A stretch of 64,000 bases of DNA from positions 1,364,001 to 1,428,000 of the forward strand of contig CM022374.1 in NCBI GenBank assembly GCA_011800155.1, read 5' to 3'. Below the pieces are notes generated by a model, which saw nothing but the letters and a program-made list of their open reading frames with translations, had not been told where the DNA came from and did not search any database. The DNA is from Flammulina velutipes (lineage: Eukaryota > Basidiomycota > Agaricomycetes > Agaricales > Physalacriaceae). Shown here one piece after another: positions 21,495 to 34,359 of this stretch. Each line of letters starts with the position of its first letter. Positions within the stretch are counted from its first letter, which is position 1. A program made the translations under genes and the position numbers.

Positions 21495-22038
21495 ATGGAT
21501 GAGGCTCCTACTGGTTCCACATTTTTATCCGACGAGACTTTGGTAGTGGCGCCCATGACTGTTGAAGAGCTGAATGCACGCCTGGACGCTCTCGAACCTG
21601 TCCTGGACGAAGCTGACACCGAAATGCTGGCGAAACTTTTGTTCGTCATTTCAATATTTGATTCAATCTGACCCGTCCTAGGATGAAGTGGATGAGGCAG
21701 AAGCCAATGGAAGACTCAAGCTCGAACCTGTGGGGCCTTGTAAGGTATGCTTAGTTCATGAATCACAGTCTGATTCAACCCATTGATTTCTTGCCACAGA
21801 GCTTCGACGAAGAGCTGGAAGGACATGACCGCAATGTTCGTATCCTAATGGATGCCGTGACTGTCCCTCTGCAAAAGTATGAAGATTGGCTTGAGGGCTT
21901 GCCCAAGAAGGAGCGATGTAAGTACCTAAGCCACTCTACCCTTATTGATTGGCCCTAATGTTGTTTTTAGCCTTGTTAGAGTTAAACTCGGAACAGGAGG
22001 ACGTCATCCAGGAGTTTGTTGATGATAGTCGATGTTAA
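21495..22038 (+). CDS. Small acidic unknown protein
   Basis: Exon 1 reads MDEAPTGSTFLSDETLVVAP then MTVEELNARLDALEPVLDE and ends near AKLL. The next exons read DEVDEAEANGRLKLEPVGPC, SFDEELEGHDRNVRILMDAV and TVPLQKYEDWLEGLPKKERC, then SLLELNSEQEDVIQEFVDDS to a stop at 22038. The result is about 135 acidic, helix-rich residues, with introns of about 50 nt. It has no catalytic motif, signal peptide or membrane segment. Steady coding texture across four exons supports a real gene. I do not recognise it. Confidence 0.55.
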
Positions 22039-22472
22039 ATCAATTATCTTTATTTCTGGTCTAGAATTACAGTCCGTGGCGCAATTCCATAATTTCGGTC
22101 CGCGTTTACCGGTGATGCGGGTATCGCAACTGTCTCGTGGAGGTGTATCGCGGGACAAGCGCGCACCCGTACAAGGAGAGAAGGGTTCAAAGTTGTACTA
22201 TAGCCTGACCATGTCTGAAATAAAATGAAGTCTCGCTCTGCGCTTCGGAAACTTACGTAGTGTCTCTGACCGAACAGCGGTGTTCAACGTTCCCACCACC
22301 ACCTTCACGGTTGTCGGTAGCAGTCGGTAGCAGCCTTAAAACTCTGTCATCGCTCTTATTCCGTGTGATGCCTAACAGTGAGTACTATATAAATGCCTGT
22401 AGGCAGCTGTTATGCCGTTCACGCGCCTCGATAACTCCGACCACCTCGCTCGCTGGTTGACATTCTACCATC

Positions 22473-24383
22473 ATGGGAGGCCCATCCGTACAGCGGCCTG
22501 AATCCTTCGACGACAAAACAGTGGAAGACACTCCGATAACCAATTCCGATGGCAAAGAGTCTGAATTAGTAGGAGGAACGACGGACGATGTCAAGGGTGC
22601 CTACGACTCGGAATATCCTGACGGGGGGCTTAGAGCATGGCTAGTCGTTGCTGGAGTGAGTTTCAGGCTCAAGATATTCACGAAGGGTCATGCTGACAGT
22701 CGTAGACCATTGCGTCCACTTTTTCTACGTGCGCCACACTTAACTTGCCTCTTAACCTTGGTGGCTGATATTCTCCTCCGTAGATTTGGATACGTCAATG
22801 CTTGGGGTGTCAGTGAATTTTAGAGGACATCTACGGCTTAATATTTTGCTAACTTTCTTATTAGGCATTTCAATCGTATTACCAGAAAACCCTTCTCTCC
22901 GAGTACGACGCTTCGAAAATGTGAGCCATTCCAAAGTAGACGACATTTATCTAACGATCTGTAGCTCATGGATAGGCTCTGTTCAGGTATTTTCTAGTGC
23001 GTGTCTCCGTAGGCGAACGTCATACTAACGATATCCATGCTCAGTATGCTCTGATCCTCTTCCCTGCACTTTTAATGGGTCGACTTTTTGATCTTGGATA
23101 CTTCAGAGGCCCATATCTGATCTCCAGCATTATCCTTGTGGTGGCGACATTTCTCGTCGCGGAATGCACTGAATACTGGCAGTTCCTGCTGTGTCAGGGT
23201 TTCGCGATTGGGGTATGTATCCCACGCACATAGTAAGCAACACCGATGCTGACCTATTGCTTGATAGTTGTCAGCTGGAACTATGTTTGGACCTACTATC
23301 GCCGTCGTCGGGCATTGGTTCAAGCGTAAACGAGGTTTAGCACTCGGTCTTACTGCCTGTGGATCTTCTATCGGTGGAACCATCTTTCCGATAGCGGCTT
23401 CCAAGTTGATACCTCTTGTAGGGTGCGTAAGAGCCTATTTTTGCGCGTAGCTTCAAGATGTCTGATTGATAATTCAAACAGCTTCCAGTGGACGATGCGA
23501 ATTCTTGGATTTATCATCTTGTTCAGCTGCACCATCTCGAACTTGACCCTGAGAAGAAGATTACCGCCCAAGAATGTAGAGGGCGGTCTTTGGAACCTAG
23601 CTGCCTTTAAATCTCCTGCATTCACCGTGTACTGTCTTGGATCATTTGTCGCGTTCCTTGGTCTATATACGGGTACGTACTTTGGCAAGCCTTCCGTCTC
23701 TTTAACTCTACTAATGGAACTTCTTAGTTCTCACGTATATCGACGTTAGCGCCCAATCCTACGGTGTTTCGCCAAACTTCTCCTTCTACTTGATCTCCAT
23801 CGCCAATTTCAGCTCTGCGTTTGGACGGGTCATGACTGGTCTCGCTGTTGACTCCGTTGGTAAGTCCGCATTCTTATAACCAGCTTCATATTCCGTTGAT
23901 CCAAATCAGGTGCTATCAATTATATCGCTCCGATGACCGTTGTTGCTGGTGTCCTTACATATGCCTGGCCTTTTGCGCACTCGCTAGGGTCCATGGTGGT
24001 AATCGCCATCCTCTATGGGTATGAATAAAGCTTCTACGCGTCTCTGAGCTGAGATGATTTCCAGATTCGCATCTGGCGCATACGTCTCTTCGTTTCCGAT
24101 ACCATTGTTCGAATTGGGAGATATTGCGGATGTTGGGAGAAGGACGGGAATGGTAATGTCTATTGCTGCCATTGGAGCAGTTGCTGGCCCACCGATTTCT
24201 GGGGCAATCAATGAGGCTACTGGAGGGTATAATGCTGTGGGATATTACGCGGGTAAGGGCACGATTAATTCTTTTCGGTTGCGACTTACTGGACGGCGTT
24301 TAGGGAGTATGATTCTGCTTGCTGTCGCCCTGATAATGACAACCCGCCATCTTGTTTTGGGACGGTTGGTTGGTAAATTTTAG
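22473..24383 (+). CDS. MFS monocarboxylate-type (SLC16-like) transporter
   Basis: A soluble N-terminus of about 50 residues (start at 22473) leads into EYPDGGLRAWLVVAG, the fungal MCT-family opening before TM1. Exons then give TIASTFSTFGYVNAWG, AFQSYYQKTLL, YALILFPALLMGRLFDLGYF, ISSIILVVATFLVAE, LSAGTMFGPTIAVVGHWFKR with KRGLALGLTACGSSIGGTIF, a second half with FLGLYTVLTYIDVSAQSYGV, IAILYGFASGAYVSSFPIPL and DVGRRTGMVMSIAAIGAV, and end at ...GRLVGKF (24383). About 12 membrane segments are present. Fungal members move monocarboxylates, riboflavin or other small acids; the substrate here is unknown. It converges on the PRMT5 gene, with only 94 bp between stops. Confidence 0.85.
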
Positions 24384-24477
24384 ATATCTAGAGGATAATA
24401 GATGCGCGCTTGGCGCATACAGTACAACTCATAATGATTTGGTAGATGTGATTGAACTGATACATTATCGTTTACTT

Positions 24478-26836
24478 TCACAGACCAATCCAACTACTTC
24501 TCCCACTCGGATTATGCAGACCCGTTTGACCAATCTTGATCTTCCCACTAAAAGGCAATTGACTACCGCTTCCCTCGCCCTGACCCCTCATCTCAACAGC
24601 GTCAATGAGAGGAGACGGGGGTGGTAAAAATGTGGAAGGTAGTGTATGAATGTGCAGATAGGATGGAGTGTAGGAGCTTCGAGTAGGCATCGACATCCCG
24701 CTGAGATCCAGGAAGGATTCTCCAGACCATTCGTACCAGATCTTCTTGCCGTCCGTGAGGCGCCACATGGAAACGTGTAATTCGGATCCAGCGGGGAGGT
24801 ACAGAGGTTCCTATAGCAAGACGGGAGTTGAATGAGAGCGAGAAAAGATAAAAAAGGCGTACACGGATGGGAAAGTAGATGGGGAACCAGCTGAGCATGT
24901 CTTTGCTGATCTCGTCCTTGCGTGCGGGATGTATACTTAAACCAATGGTATCGTATAGAACGGCTTCAAAGTAACCGGCGAATCCACTGGATCATATGCT
25001 TGTGAACAAACATTGGAAGAAAAGACAGGAAGACGTACTGTAATATACCGGCTTCCGGTATAGTAAAGACCATCTCTGCACTGCGAACATTGTGCCCATT
25101 ATCACATCCAGAGGTTGTTGCGCGTGGATGGGCAAACTCCCAACACTCGTAGACATCCGGACTGAGTCGTCGTACCGACTGGAACATGACGACGTAAGGC
25201 TCTTCTCCTCTTCCGCCTTTCGTCCTGGCCTCCTGCCATAGTTTTGAGCTCGACAATGGGGTCAAATGGGCCGTGTACGATGATGGGATGCTTATACCAT
25301 CCGCTGCAAAGTAGCCGAGTTAGGTTGAAGGCGCTGGAAGGTGACAAGACGCACGCTTCAAGCATGTCTCTATCCCATCTAGACATTCTGGGCTTAACTC
25401 GTTGTCACCAAAGCTGCCCAAAAGTTCACTGACCACCATATCCACCGGCTCTGGCACATTCACGGTGCGCATGTCGCCAAAGATTAGCTGAACGCGATCC
25501 TCCTGTTTAAATGTCCGCTGGAGGCCCACCCAGACATTGGGGTTCTTCTCTACCACGTAGACTTTAGCGTTGATAGTCTTGGAGCGGCCAAGGGCGTTGA
25601 GGGCGCGTTTGACTAAAGGTCCACGACCGGCCCCCGCCACACAGATCACGACGCGCTCAAGATGTTTGCGATCCATCAAGGCGCGATATACGGCCTCCTC
25701 GTAGTGTGCGTACTTGACCGGATCCTGCTCAAAAGTCTCGTAGGTGACGTTCTGCAGATTGTCCATCAAGGGTTGGAGCGGGGCTTGCAGAAGGTCGCCG
25801 TAGCCGCGCGCCCAGTATTCCATACTGCCTTCCTTGGCTACGGTGTTGCGCTGGAGGTGGTGGATGTATTGGGGGTATGCGGCCGAGCCACCTTTGGTGT
25901 GTATGCCAGCCTCGGTGCCGGATAGAATAAATGTCAAGGCGGGCTGGTGGGTCATTAGATTGCGGACAAGGCCTTGGGTTGACTTGGGTAGGACGGGGTA
26001 GCCTTTTGCGTTGGAGATGAAGGAGGATGCGGGGAGGAATACATGGGAGATAGGTTCTGCCTGCCATGCCTCGACGAGGGCGGACAGCGCGGGTGGAAGA
26101 AGAGGGGAGAGATCCAAGGCAACTGAAAGGCGCGGGTGATACTCGCACATCGATCTGATTAGATCCCAGGTTTGCCATGGCTGGTGAAAGTCGTTGGATG
26201 CGTAGTAGATTGGAATCCGTACAACGAGGCTCAACGTTGCAGACGACGACAAGGCGGCATGCAACGCTCGTGCAAAGGCGGGCGCATGCGCACGATTCGA
26301 CGGTTGCGGCGCAGGAATGATAGCAGTGTGTATAGAGAGATAGGATGCGAATGCAAGTTCTTGTCTTAGTGCCATGACCACGTCGTGTCTAACCCAGGCA
26401 TCCGGCGCATCTAGTTCCATCCATGGTGAGACGAGCAGTATCGTGTTGTGTGGGATTTTATCCATGTCGTTGAGCTCGTCTGCATCGTAAACTGGCGAAG
26501 CGCGCCACCGTTCTGCGACCTCTTCGTTTTCGCTCCCCGATTTTGGAGATCCAGAGCCGATGCACATTGAGCGCCATCGTTCTTGCCATTTGTCTGTCGT
26601 TAATTGGAGGCATAGAGAGTCATAGACAGAGCTCGCAGGAAGAGATGTGGTATGTGTGGATGGGAGTAGTGATATGGACATGTTTTTGTTTCTGCTTTGT
26701 TCTTTAGGTTGGCCATAGTGTATACATATTGTGTACGCACATTTTCAGCTATTTTAGACAAATCTAGGCCTCCAAGGACGAGTTTTAGATGATTTGAGTC
26801 CAAGTCGGACGCAAAAGACGAGTTGGCCATGATCAA
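24478..26836 (-). CDS. SKB1: PRMT5 / Skb1 type II protein arginine methyltransferase
   Basis: The first exon (from 26836) has [14 protein letters not shown], typical of the PRMT5 TIM-barrel N-terminus. After an intron whose exact border I could not fix, [20 protein letters not shown] follows. The catalytic part shows [19 protein letters not shown] (with the PRMT5-specific Phe), the SAM motif [14 protein letters not shown], the acidic VYVVEKNPN strand and the double-E loop [19 protein letters not shown]. Downstream exons give the beta-barrel: [32 protein letters not shown] and [20 protein letters not shown] with WYEW, and end at 24478. PRMT5 makes symmetric dimethylarginine on spliceosomal Sm proteins and histones, and in yeasts affects cell-cycle and septin control. 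All key residues are present. The alternative start at 26681 would lose the barrel's first strand. Confidence 0.9.
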
Positions 26837-28187
26837 AGTTTGTTCTGATCCTTCTGCAGAATCTTCTTGCCGTTACGCACGGCTTCAAGCATCCTTCAAC
26901 TCTTCCTGGGTAATTTCGGCAGGCCCTACGGGCTTCAATCGACTGTATGTTTGCGTATTGGACGTAAATCGCAAGTGATCCACTCGAACATGTTCAAGCT
27001 CAGGCCAGTGAATAAAATTTAACACCCCCAGAGTGCCGCTCAATTTGACAAACTTCAAAACTCGTAGAGAGGATACTGAGCCCAGTCTAGCTTTCCCTAT
27101 CGATTTTATATGATGCTCGTTCCATTTCGCTTGTGAGTCGTCAGTGATCAGTGTGGCGCTTTCGCTGTTTTGAAAGATCGGACACTCCCGTTCTTTTACA
27201 AGGTGATTTCATTCATATTAGCCTGTACTTATAGTACTTGGCCCTCAAGTCATTAGAGGCTTTTTGCACCAATATATATCAAGCTTTTTCGACATTAAGG
27301 AAAGGCTGGTACATATTATATGCCTCGATGAAACCCACAGCTCATCTACTCAATGGGGTGCGTATGCAGAGGAAGTAGTCCGTTCTCACCCATTCAAGAG
27401 ATCTCAAGTAAAACTCGATGCTTCACTGTCCCGTTAAGTTCATTGCACGGCCTCCGCTTCCCTTTTTTTGGCCTCAAAAGCACTAGACAGTTAGATGATG
27501 TGTTGATGTTTCGCATTTAACTTCACGTAGTATGTTTTAACAGTTCCCAATATATATCCGTGCAAAAAGCCTCTATTCAAAGCTAAAGTTAAGCACTGCC
27601 TCTATGTCTGGGAGGGTACTCTTCCTTAATTGCCGACATTTGCCCTGTCAGTCTCACTCCCTTTCCTGATCTACTACTCTTAGACCTGTTCTCTTTTAGA
27701 ATGCCATTATGGGATTTGGACCGGTCGACATATTCGCCCTTCTTTACCTCAAGTTAGCTCTTATCGACTGCCCTGCGTGGAGTAGTTTGATCCATATGGG
27801 TTCTTCAATGCTACTGTCAGGAACTTTATACAACTTTCACCGTTGGAAAAGCTATACACACAGTTCCATTGTTCGCCATCCTTCTTGAATATTGCGGGCG
27901 CTCGGCTTGCCACTTTCAACACGAGCATGTGATCCGTGCGCGTCTGAATCTAGTCCTCCACGTGGGATGGCATCATAGACCATTCCTTTTTCGTGAGCCT
28001 CGTGGCCGGGACCTTTTTTGAGTTTACCGAGCTCTCCTCCTTCTCTCATCGCCCTCAGCGTTGAGCCGGTACATACCTACCAAACCGACCTTCAAACTAT
28101 CCTTTCTATCTAAGGAAACATACCTATTTGCCTCTACTCACCTCTTTCTATACCTTCTTTCAAGGCAGTTCGACAACGACACGTACA
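26837..28187. other. Intergenic, contains one MITE
   Basis: This is 1.35 kb between the divergent PRMT5 and acidic-repeat genes. Apart from the TA-flanked element at 27256-27573 I see no gene. The last 200 bases, with many CTTTCT/CCTT pyrimidine tracts, are a plausible promoter and 5' leader for the plus-strand gene. Confidence 0.5.
27256..27573. mobile_element. Candidate Tc1/mariner-type MITE, 318 bp, TA target site
   Basis: The ends are inverted repeats: GAGGCTTTTTGCACCAATAT from 27256 and the complement of GAGGCTTTTTGCACGGATAT ending at 27573, about 22 of 24 matching. Each end is bordered by TA (27254-27255 and 27574-27575), the Tc1/mariner target duplication. The interior is AT-rich and non-coding. 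TA also occurs by chance, so a repeat search for other copies is the deciding evidence. Confidence 0.6.
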
Positions 28188-31100
28188 ATGGCGACGGTGG
28201 CGGTCGAGACACCCCATACCAATGGGTTTTTGGACTCTGTAACGACAGTAAACGGAGACGAAGTGAAAGAGCAGACACCATTCACCGTATGGGACGAGCA
28301 CGTCGAAGGCAAGCTTGCGGATAAGGCAGCAGACGTGTCGACGGACGACCACATCGTGACGGCGACAGAGGTACGCATTCCTTCGCGCTTCTGTATTCTT
28401 TTCATCGTTTCGCGCACGCTAACGTTCTGTTGCTCTTTCCAAGGCCGACGACAGCGCCGTTCCGACATCTTCCACGGACGCCCTTGCACAAGAGATTCAA
28501 GTCAGTTTTCCTTGCAAATACTGTCATAGCATTATCTAATGCATACACTAAGGACCTCCTCTCCCAAGACACTATCAAGGATACAATCAAAGTGAAAACT
28601 TTCACCGAGGTCAGCGCTGTCGTGTCGCCATTTTCGAAGAGAGCTAACGCGCCTTTTAGCCACAGGAAGCTGATAACGAAGAGCTAAATTCTGATAAGCT
28701 GGTGCGTCTTCTTCGCTGCTCCCCCTAGAGAACTCACTTCTGACCCACGTCCAGCCGATCTCGCAAGATGCAGCAGAGGTGCGCGTCCGACCAATCCTCT
28801 TCCAGCGCTTGACATTCCTAACTTCTGCAACTAGACTACGACTGAAGCCAACGTCGTTCCCGAATCTACCAAGGAGAAGTCCGAATCGTTTGACTCATCC
28901 ATCGCTTCCGAACTTCTGGACACACCTGCTGAAGAATCGAATGGCCCAGAGCCTTTACTCGAGACAGTTGAACCCAAGTCGGTCGAAGAGCCCATTGTCG
29001 AGGACGGCATTGCACCGTCAGTCGTCGAGCCGCCTATCGAACAAGCCGAGGAGACTCTCGCACCCACCGTTACAAACGAGGAAGCCGAGGAACCAGTCGC
29101 TGAGGCTGAACAGGCAGCTGCTGAAGCACCTGTCGAACAAGTGGAACAGACCGTGGCACCTGTTCTCACGCTACAGGAGGACGAATCAACGTCAGCAGCT
29201 CCCATTCCAGCTGCTGTGGATGCCCCCGAAGTCGAGGAAATCGCGTCGCTTCCAACTACTACGGAGGAGGCCGAACCCGAAGCTGAGGTCACCGCGGACG
29301 CGCCTGTTGACACTACAACTGGCACTGAGGACGAAGAATTGCCTGTTGAGGCTGCTACTGCCCTCGAGACTCAAGACGAAGCCATCATCCCTCCCGCCGC
29401 AGAAACCACGCCATTGAATCTTGATATTAAGGAAGACTCCACTGCTGAAGTACCTACCGAGGTCGAAACTAAAGGAGATGCCGCTATCGAGGAGGCGCCG
29501 ATTTCTATTGAACAACCAACTTCCCTAGTAGAGGAGCAGCCTGGTGTCCAGGAAGACGTAACGCCCGTCGTCGTCGACTCTGATCCCGTAGCTGCCGCTG
29601 CAGTCGTAGCTGAGGCTGAGGATGCCATTGCTGAACCCTTAGCTGCTCCTGCTGAGGTCGAAGTCGAGTCAGGTAGTGTTCGTTTATGTGATTCCAGACC
29701 TCTGAGCTCATCGATTCCCAGACGTTGCCCCCCAAGAGGTTGTTGGCCAAGTACCTGAATCGACTACCATCGAGGAAGATACGCCTACTGTGGTAGATGC
29801 AACTCCCGTTCCTGCCGCTACCGAAGACAAGGCGGCAACTGAAGTTGAATCCGAGACTGTACCAGTCGTTGAAGTTGAAGCATCTGAACAGGAAGTCGTT
29901 GAAAGCGAGACTGTCGTTCCTGAAGCAGGTGAGTATCCCCAATTTATAAGAATCAACTATTCTCATTTTTCGCCAAAGCTGTTGAGGTTCCAAATGTGCC
30001 CGAAGTTGCAGAAGAGGAGACGCCGGTCGCAGTGGATGAACCTACACCTGAGGAAGCGCATACTGTTGTTGCCGAACCGACCTTAGAGGCGGAAGCTGCT
30101 CCAGTCGTTGAGGACAGTGAACCCGTCCCTGTCGACGAGGAAGTCTCTGAAGATGTTCCTACTGATACTGTTCCTCTCGCTTTTGAAGCGGGTGTGTATT
30201 CCGTCTTGTACATGGGAGATTTACTTATTGTTCACAGGACCTGTTGAGACTCCTAGCGTGTCGGCTGTCGCTGACGAAGAAGAGGCACGCGTCGTTGTGG
30301 ACGAGTCCGAGCCTGTTGTGGAAGCTTCTGAAGCTGTCGCAGAGCTTGACGCTGCACCAGCTGTTGAGGTTGAGGTCGAACCTGAACCAGTCACTGTTGA
30401 GGACGAAGTCATTGAAAGTGAGGCTATCGTCCATCCTACACCTGAAGATGGTAAGTCTTTCTGGTTGTGAAGGAAGAATGTAACTCATTGTTCACAGAAC
30501 CCACCAGCGTGCCCGCTATTGCTGACGAAGAGATACCCATCGTTGTTGCTGAACCTACTCCAGCGGCACTTGTCGTCGAAGAACCGATCTTGGAAGCTGT
30601 TGCACCAGTCGAAGAGGAATCTCCAGTTGAAGCTGTCGTGGAACCTCCAGTTGAGACTGAGGTACTCGCAAATGAACCTTCTTTGGAGGAGGTACCTGCG
30701 GAGGTGGCTTCCACTCCTGCTGAGTTGGCCGATGACGTCGAGGATAAATCGACCGTTGTCGTTGAGCCCTCCGCGCAAGTTATTGAGACACCAGCACTGG
30801 CCGAAGACATCTCAGAGCCGGAACCTAGCCCGGTGGCCGAACTACCTGTCGAGACTACAGATGCACCTGAAGTCGCTGCTGAAGCTCCTATAGAGGATGC
30901 TGTCGTTGTTGCCGAATCGGTCCCAGAGGCTCTCCAGGTCGTTGATAATTCGACTGAAGAGCAGGGCCATGTCGCGGAGGCTGAAGAGGTTACGGAGCTT
31001 CCTGATACGTCCGAAGCAGCCCAAGAAGTGCCTGTCGATGCTGAAGTTGAAGCTCCTATCATTTCCGATGGCGCCGCCGAAGAAGTTGAATCGGTCGAGG

Positions 31101-34084
31101 TCCAATCAAGTGTCGATGTTTCTGTAGCCGCGGACGAACCTGTCGCTCCCCCGGCGGTCGCTGAAATCCTTTCCGTTGTTGAAGAAGAGTCGGTGGCCAT
31201 TAAAGAGGAAGAGGTCGAAGAGCCGTTGGTGGCTGACACTCCTGCTATTGAGGAGCCAGAAGAGGCCCCCGTCGTTGATGTTCCTGTCGAGGTGAGGAAT
31301 TCCTCTAGAATTGAAAATTCAATCGTCTAATCTCTTCTTCCCATTTTAGATTGTTTCAGAGATCACTGAATCGGTCGAGGAAGATGTCGTTCCTCTGACT
31401 GAGCAAGTGTCCGAGGCGGAAGAAACTATTGCTGCGCTTGTCGATGACACGGCTGTTCCTGCCGACGAAGAAACATCTATTCCTGACGTTGATATTGCCC
31501 CCATCGATACCATTGTCGCGGAAGAGACAGCCCCCTTCGTTGAAGAGTCTACGGAGGCATTAGCTGAGGACGAGCCAGTTGTACCCACCATCGATGAACC
31601 CAGTGCCGAAGAAATTGCTACAGAGGTTCCTTCATTATCAGTAAGTCCAAAAGACGCCAACACCGAACACATCCTCATTTTACTTTCAGATTGATACCGC
31701 ACCGGAGACACGCTCCCTTTCTCCTGCATCTGAGATTGAGCGTCCAAAGTCTCCGTGGACGCCTTCTTACAGTGTGACATCGCAAGGTCCTGGTATTGCT
31801 CCGGAGGAGGATATCCCCGCTATTGAAGAGGATATCTCACCTCCTGTCGAGGCTCCTCCGTCACCTATTCCAGAGGTAGCCATCACTCCTGTAGACGGTT
31901 CAGAACCTGAGGCTCTTCAAGCTCCTCTCGAAGTAGGCTATCTCTACTTATGCCTGACTGCTTAGCTAACATGTTTTCTAGGACGTTGTTCGCCCAAGGT
32001 CTCCTTGGACGCCTTCTTACTCCGTGTCTGTGCAAGGCAGCCCAGCACTTAAGCCCATTGAGCTGGACGAGCCGGTTGACGTGGAACCTCTGGACTCTCC
32101 TTCGGACGATGTACCCGAGATATCACAGGCCGAGGAAATTAACGAATCTGCTGAACTAACTGAGGACGTGGCGCCTGAAGTCGCTAGTGTTCCGGTGCTC
32201 GTCGAGGATGTTTTGGCTGTCGAAGTGCCTGTGACTTTTGCACCGGAAGTACCTACTGAATCTGAGATTTCAGAGCCGAGGGTGAGTTTGTGTTGATTCA
32301 CCTTTTGGCGTATATTAAACCTTCGCTAGCTTTTGACACCTGAGCCTCAGGCGGAGATCGAGCGTCCTGCCTCGCCTTGGACACCATCGTACTCTGTCAG
32401 TCAACAAGGCACTGCGTCTACCGAAGCTCTCGTTCCCCAAGAAGTTGATCAGGAAGAGGCTGTGTTGTCGCCTCCTGTGGAAGAACCAGTTGTGCAAGTT
32501 ACGCCTGCGGAGACAGAGGAGGAAGAGGAGCCTGAGACCAAGGTCAGTTTTCGAACATTTGTCTGTTCTCGATTAGTCTCAAGTCCGTCAAAGGTGTCCG
32601 ACATCCAACCCGAGATTGAACGACCAGTTTCTCCTTGGATTCCCTCTTACACTGTCGCTCGATCTACTGAGGACCTGACTGTGACTGAGACTACCGAAGA
32701 TGAGGACGCGGTCCCTGCAGCAGTCGATGCTGCAGTACCGGAAGAGCCGTCGGCAAAGGTATATTCTCTTATTTTCGAAGTGTCATCATACTGAAGTGTT
32801 TTCAGTTATTGTCATCAGAGTCTCCCGCTGAGGTTTCGCGCCCTTGGACGCCTTCGTATTCCGTCAACCAACAAGGCAGCAAGAGCTCGGAGGCTCTGGA
32901 CAAAGAAGTTGTTGCAGAGGAAGAGCCTATTGTAACCGTCGATGAGCCCATTGTTAACGTGGGCCCATTTTTCTTTCTCTCTTAGGTTCTTACTGACCAG
33001 TTTTGCAGGTGGTGGACACTACCCCCGAAGACGCGTCCAAAGAGGATGCGATCTTGAATGTCGCTGCTGAAATACCACGCCCATGGACGCCGTCGTATTC
33101 TGTTAATCAACAAGGGTCTGGCGCATCCACCCCAGCGGTTGAAAAAGAAGTCGACGAAGTTGTTGTTGTTGCTGAAGCGCCTGCCGTCGTCGAGCCCGAG
33201 ACGAATACTGAACCGTCAGTGGAGTTGGAGACTCAAACTCCAGAGGCGCTTGTCGTCGAGGAGACCCCGTTAGTGTCAGAAGATGCGCCTATTGTGGACA
33301 CCGAAAAACCAGAGGTATTTCCTAATTCACTTCAAGTAATTCGTATATTCATCGATTCTTCTAGCTCTCTCCTCCGGCTGAAATCGAACGTCCGTGGACA
33401 CCTTCTTATTCCGTTATCCAACAAGGTTCAGCAACGCCTGAACCTCAAGCTGATGCCAAGATCGACGAAGAAGAACAAGTGTTTGAAGATGTCCAGGAAT
33501 CCGTACCTGCACCGGTCGAATCTCTTACAGCTCCTCTATCCCTTGAAGTGCCTGCTCCAGGTTCTCCTTGGACGCCATCGTACTCGGTCACATCCCAAGG
33601 ACCCGCCTCTCCCTCTCTGGGGAATCTACCTGCGCTCGACGATGAGACGTCTCGCGAGGAGGCGAAAGCGACGGCCGAAGAGTCAGACACTCTGGAACCT
33701 CTACCATCATCCCCTTTGCCCGGTGTTGCATTCCCTCACAGCACAACCCGGGACGCAGATCTCACATCCTTGGATACGATATCGTCTCAACCCGCCGGGG
33801 GATCGGAAGAGAAGAGGAAGAGAATCGAGAGCACGATCAGTACCGCCTCGTCGAGGTTTTTCCCGGGTGGATGGTTCAGCAAGCCGTCTCCGACTACTGA
33901 GCCGAGGCAGAGCATCGAAAGCGCGTCTGGGGAGTTCACACCTGCGAAGATCGATCCGACTGTACCAGAAGGGAGCGGGGCACATGAGCCTCAGGCCGAC
34001 GACTCTACGGACGAGGACGAAGATGAGGATGACGAGGAAATCAAGGACGAGAAGAAAGGTGGAAGGTGGTGTGTTGTGATGTAG
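28188..34084 (+). CDS. Giant acidic exon-repeat protein with C-terminal CaaX box
   Basis: The start MATVAVETPHTNGFLDSVTT at 28188 is followed by at least 15 exons in one direction with introns of about 50 nt. The product, roughly 1,600 residues, is almost wholly Glu/Val/Ala/Pro and looks disordered. The central exons (about 29,150-31,650) repeat VxEPTxEAxAPVVE-like units. The 3' third holds eight copies of a basic/aromatic motif, ERPxSPWTPSYSVxxQG, usually one near each exon start. The last exon has SSRFFPGGWFSKPSPT, an acidic DEDEDEDDEE run and KKGGRWCVVM. CVVM is a canonical CaaX box (Met predicts farnesylation) after basic residues. Membrane attachment by prenylation is inferred. No known domain is seen. 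The conserved WTPSYSV motif is probably the functional or binding unit. A few exon joins are uncertain. Confidence 0.75.
31732..33601 (+). repeat. Eight copies of an ERPxSPWTPSYSVxxQG coding repeat
   Basis: Motif copies begin near 31732, 31987, 32352, 32612, 32836, 33073, 33385 and 33545. The invariant core is PW(T/I)PSY(S/T)V; most are followed by a QG dipeptide and then an acidic tail. The copies sit close to intron/exon borders, as expected if whole exons were duplicated. The fourth (32612) is the most divergent, with a PWIPSYTVARST core and no QG. Confidence 0.8.
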
Positions 34085-34359
34085 AAAGACAGAAAACCCG
34101 GTCTGTACGAAAATTTTAACGCGCTTTCACGATTTTTAGATTATGACTCTCCTCCCCATTGATTGCTTGCCATTCTAACTGCTTCACTTTATCATCCTTT
34201 TACTTGCCCTACTCAGTTCTCGTTAATTGTTACATTGGATACTCATCACAAAGACGTCCACTTGGGAAAGGATTTGGTTCAAGAGCAAGTGGAAGGTTCA
34301 ACGTTTTATTCCTAACAGTTCTATAAAGGTTGGGACCAGTTACTAACACCTTGTATTAT

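Noticed and set aside
18219..24383. SDR plus MFS transporter as a biosynthetic gene cluster
   Set aside because: Wss1 and an unknown gene lie between, and there is no PKS, NRPS, terpene synthase or P450 nearby.
28831..31239. Several Ser/Thr-rich minus ORFs of 80-267 residues
   Set aside because: They are antisense shadows of the acidic Glu/Val/Ala repeat gene; no start context, signal peptide or domain.
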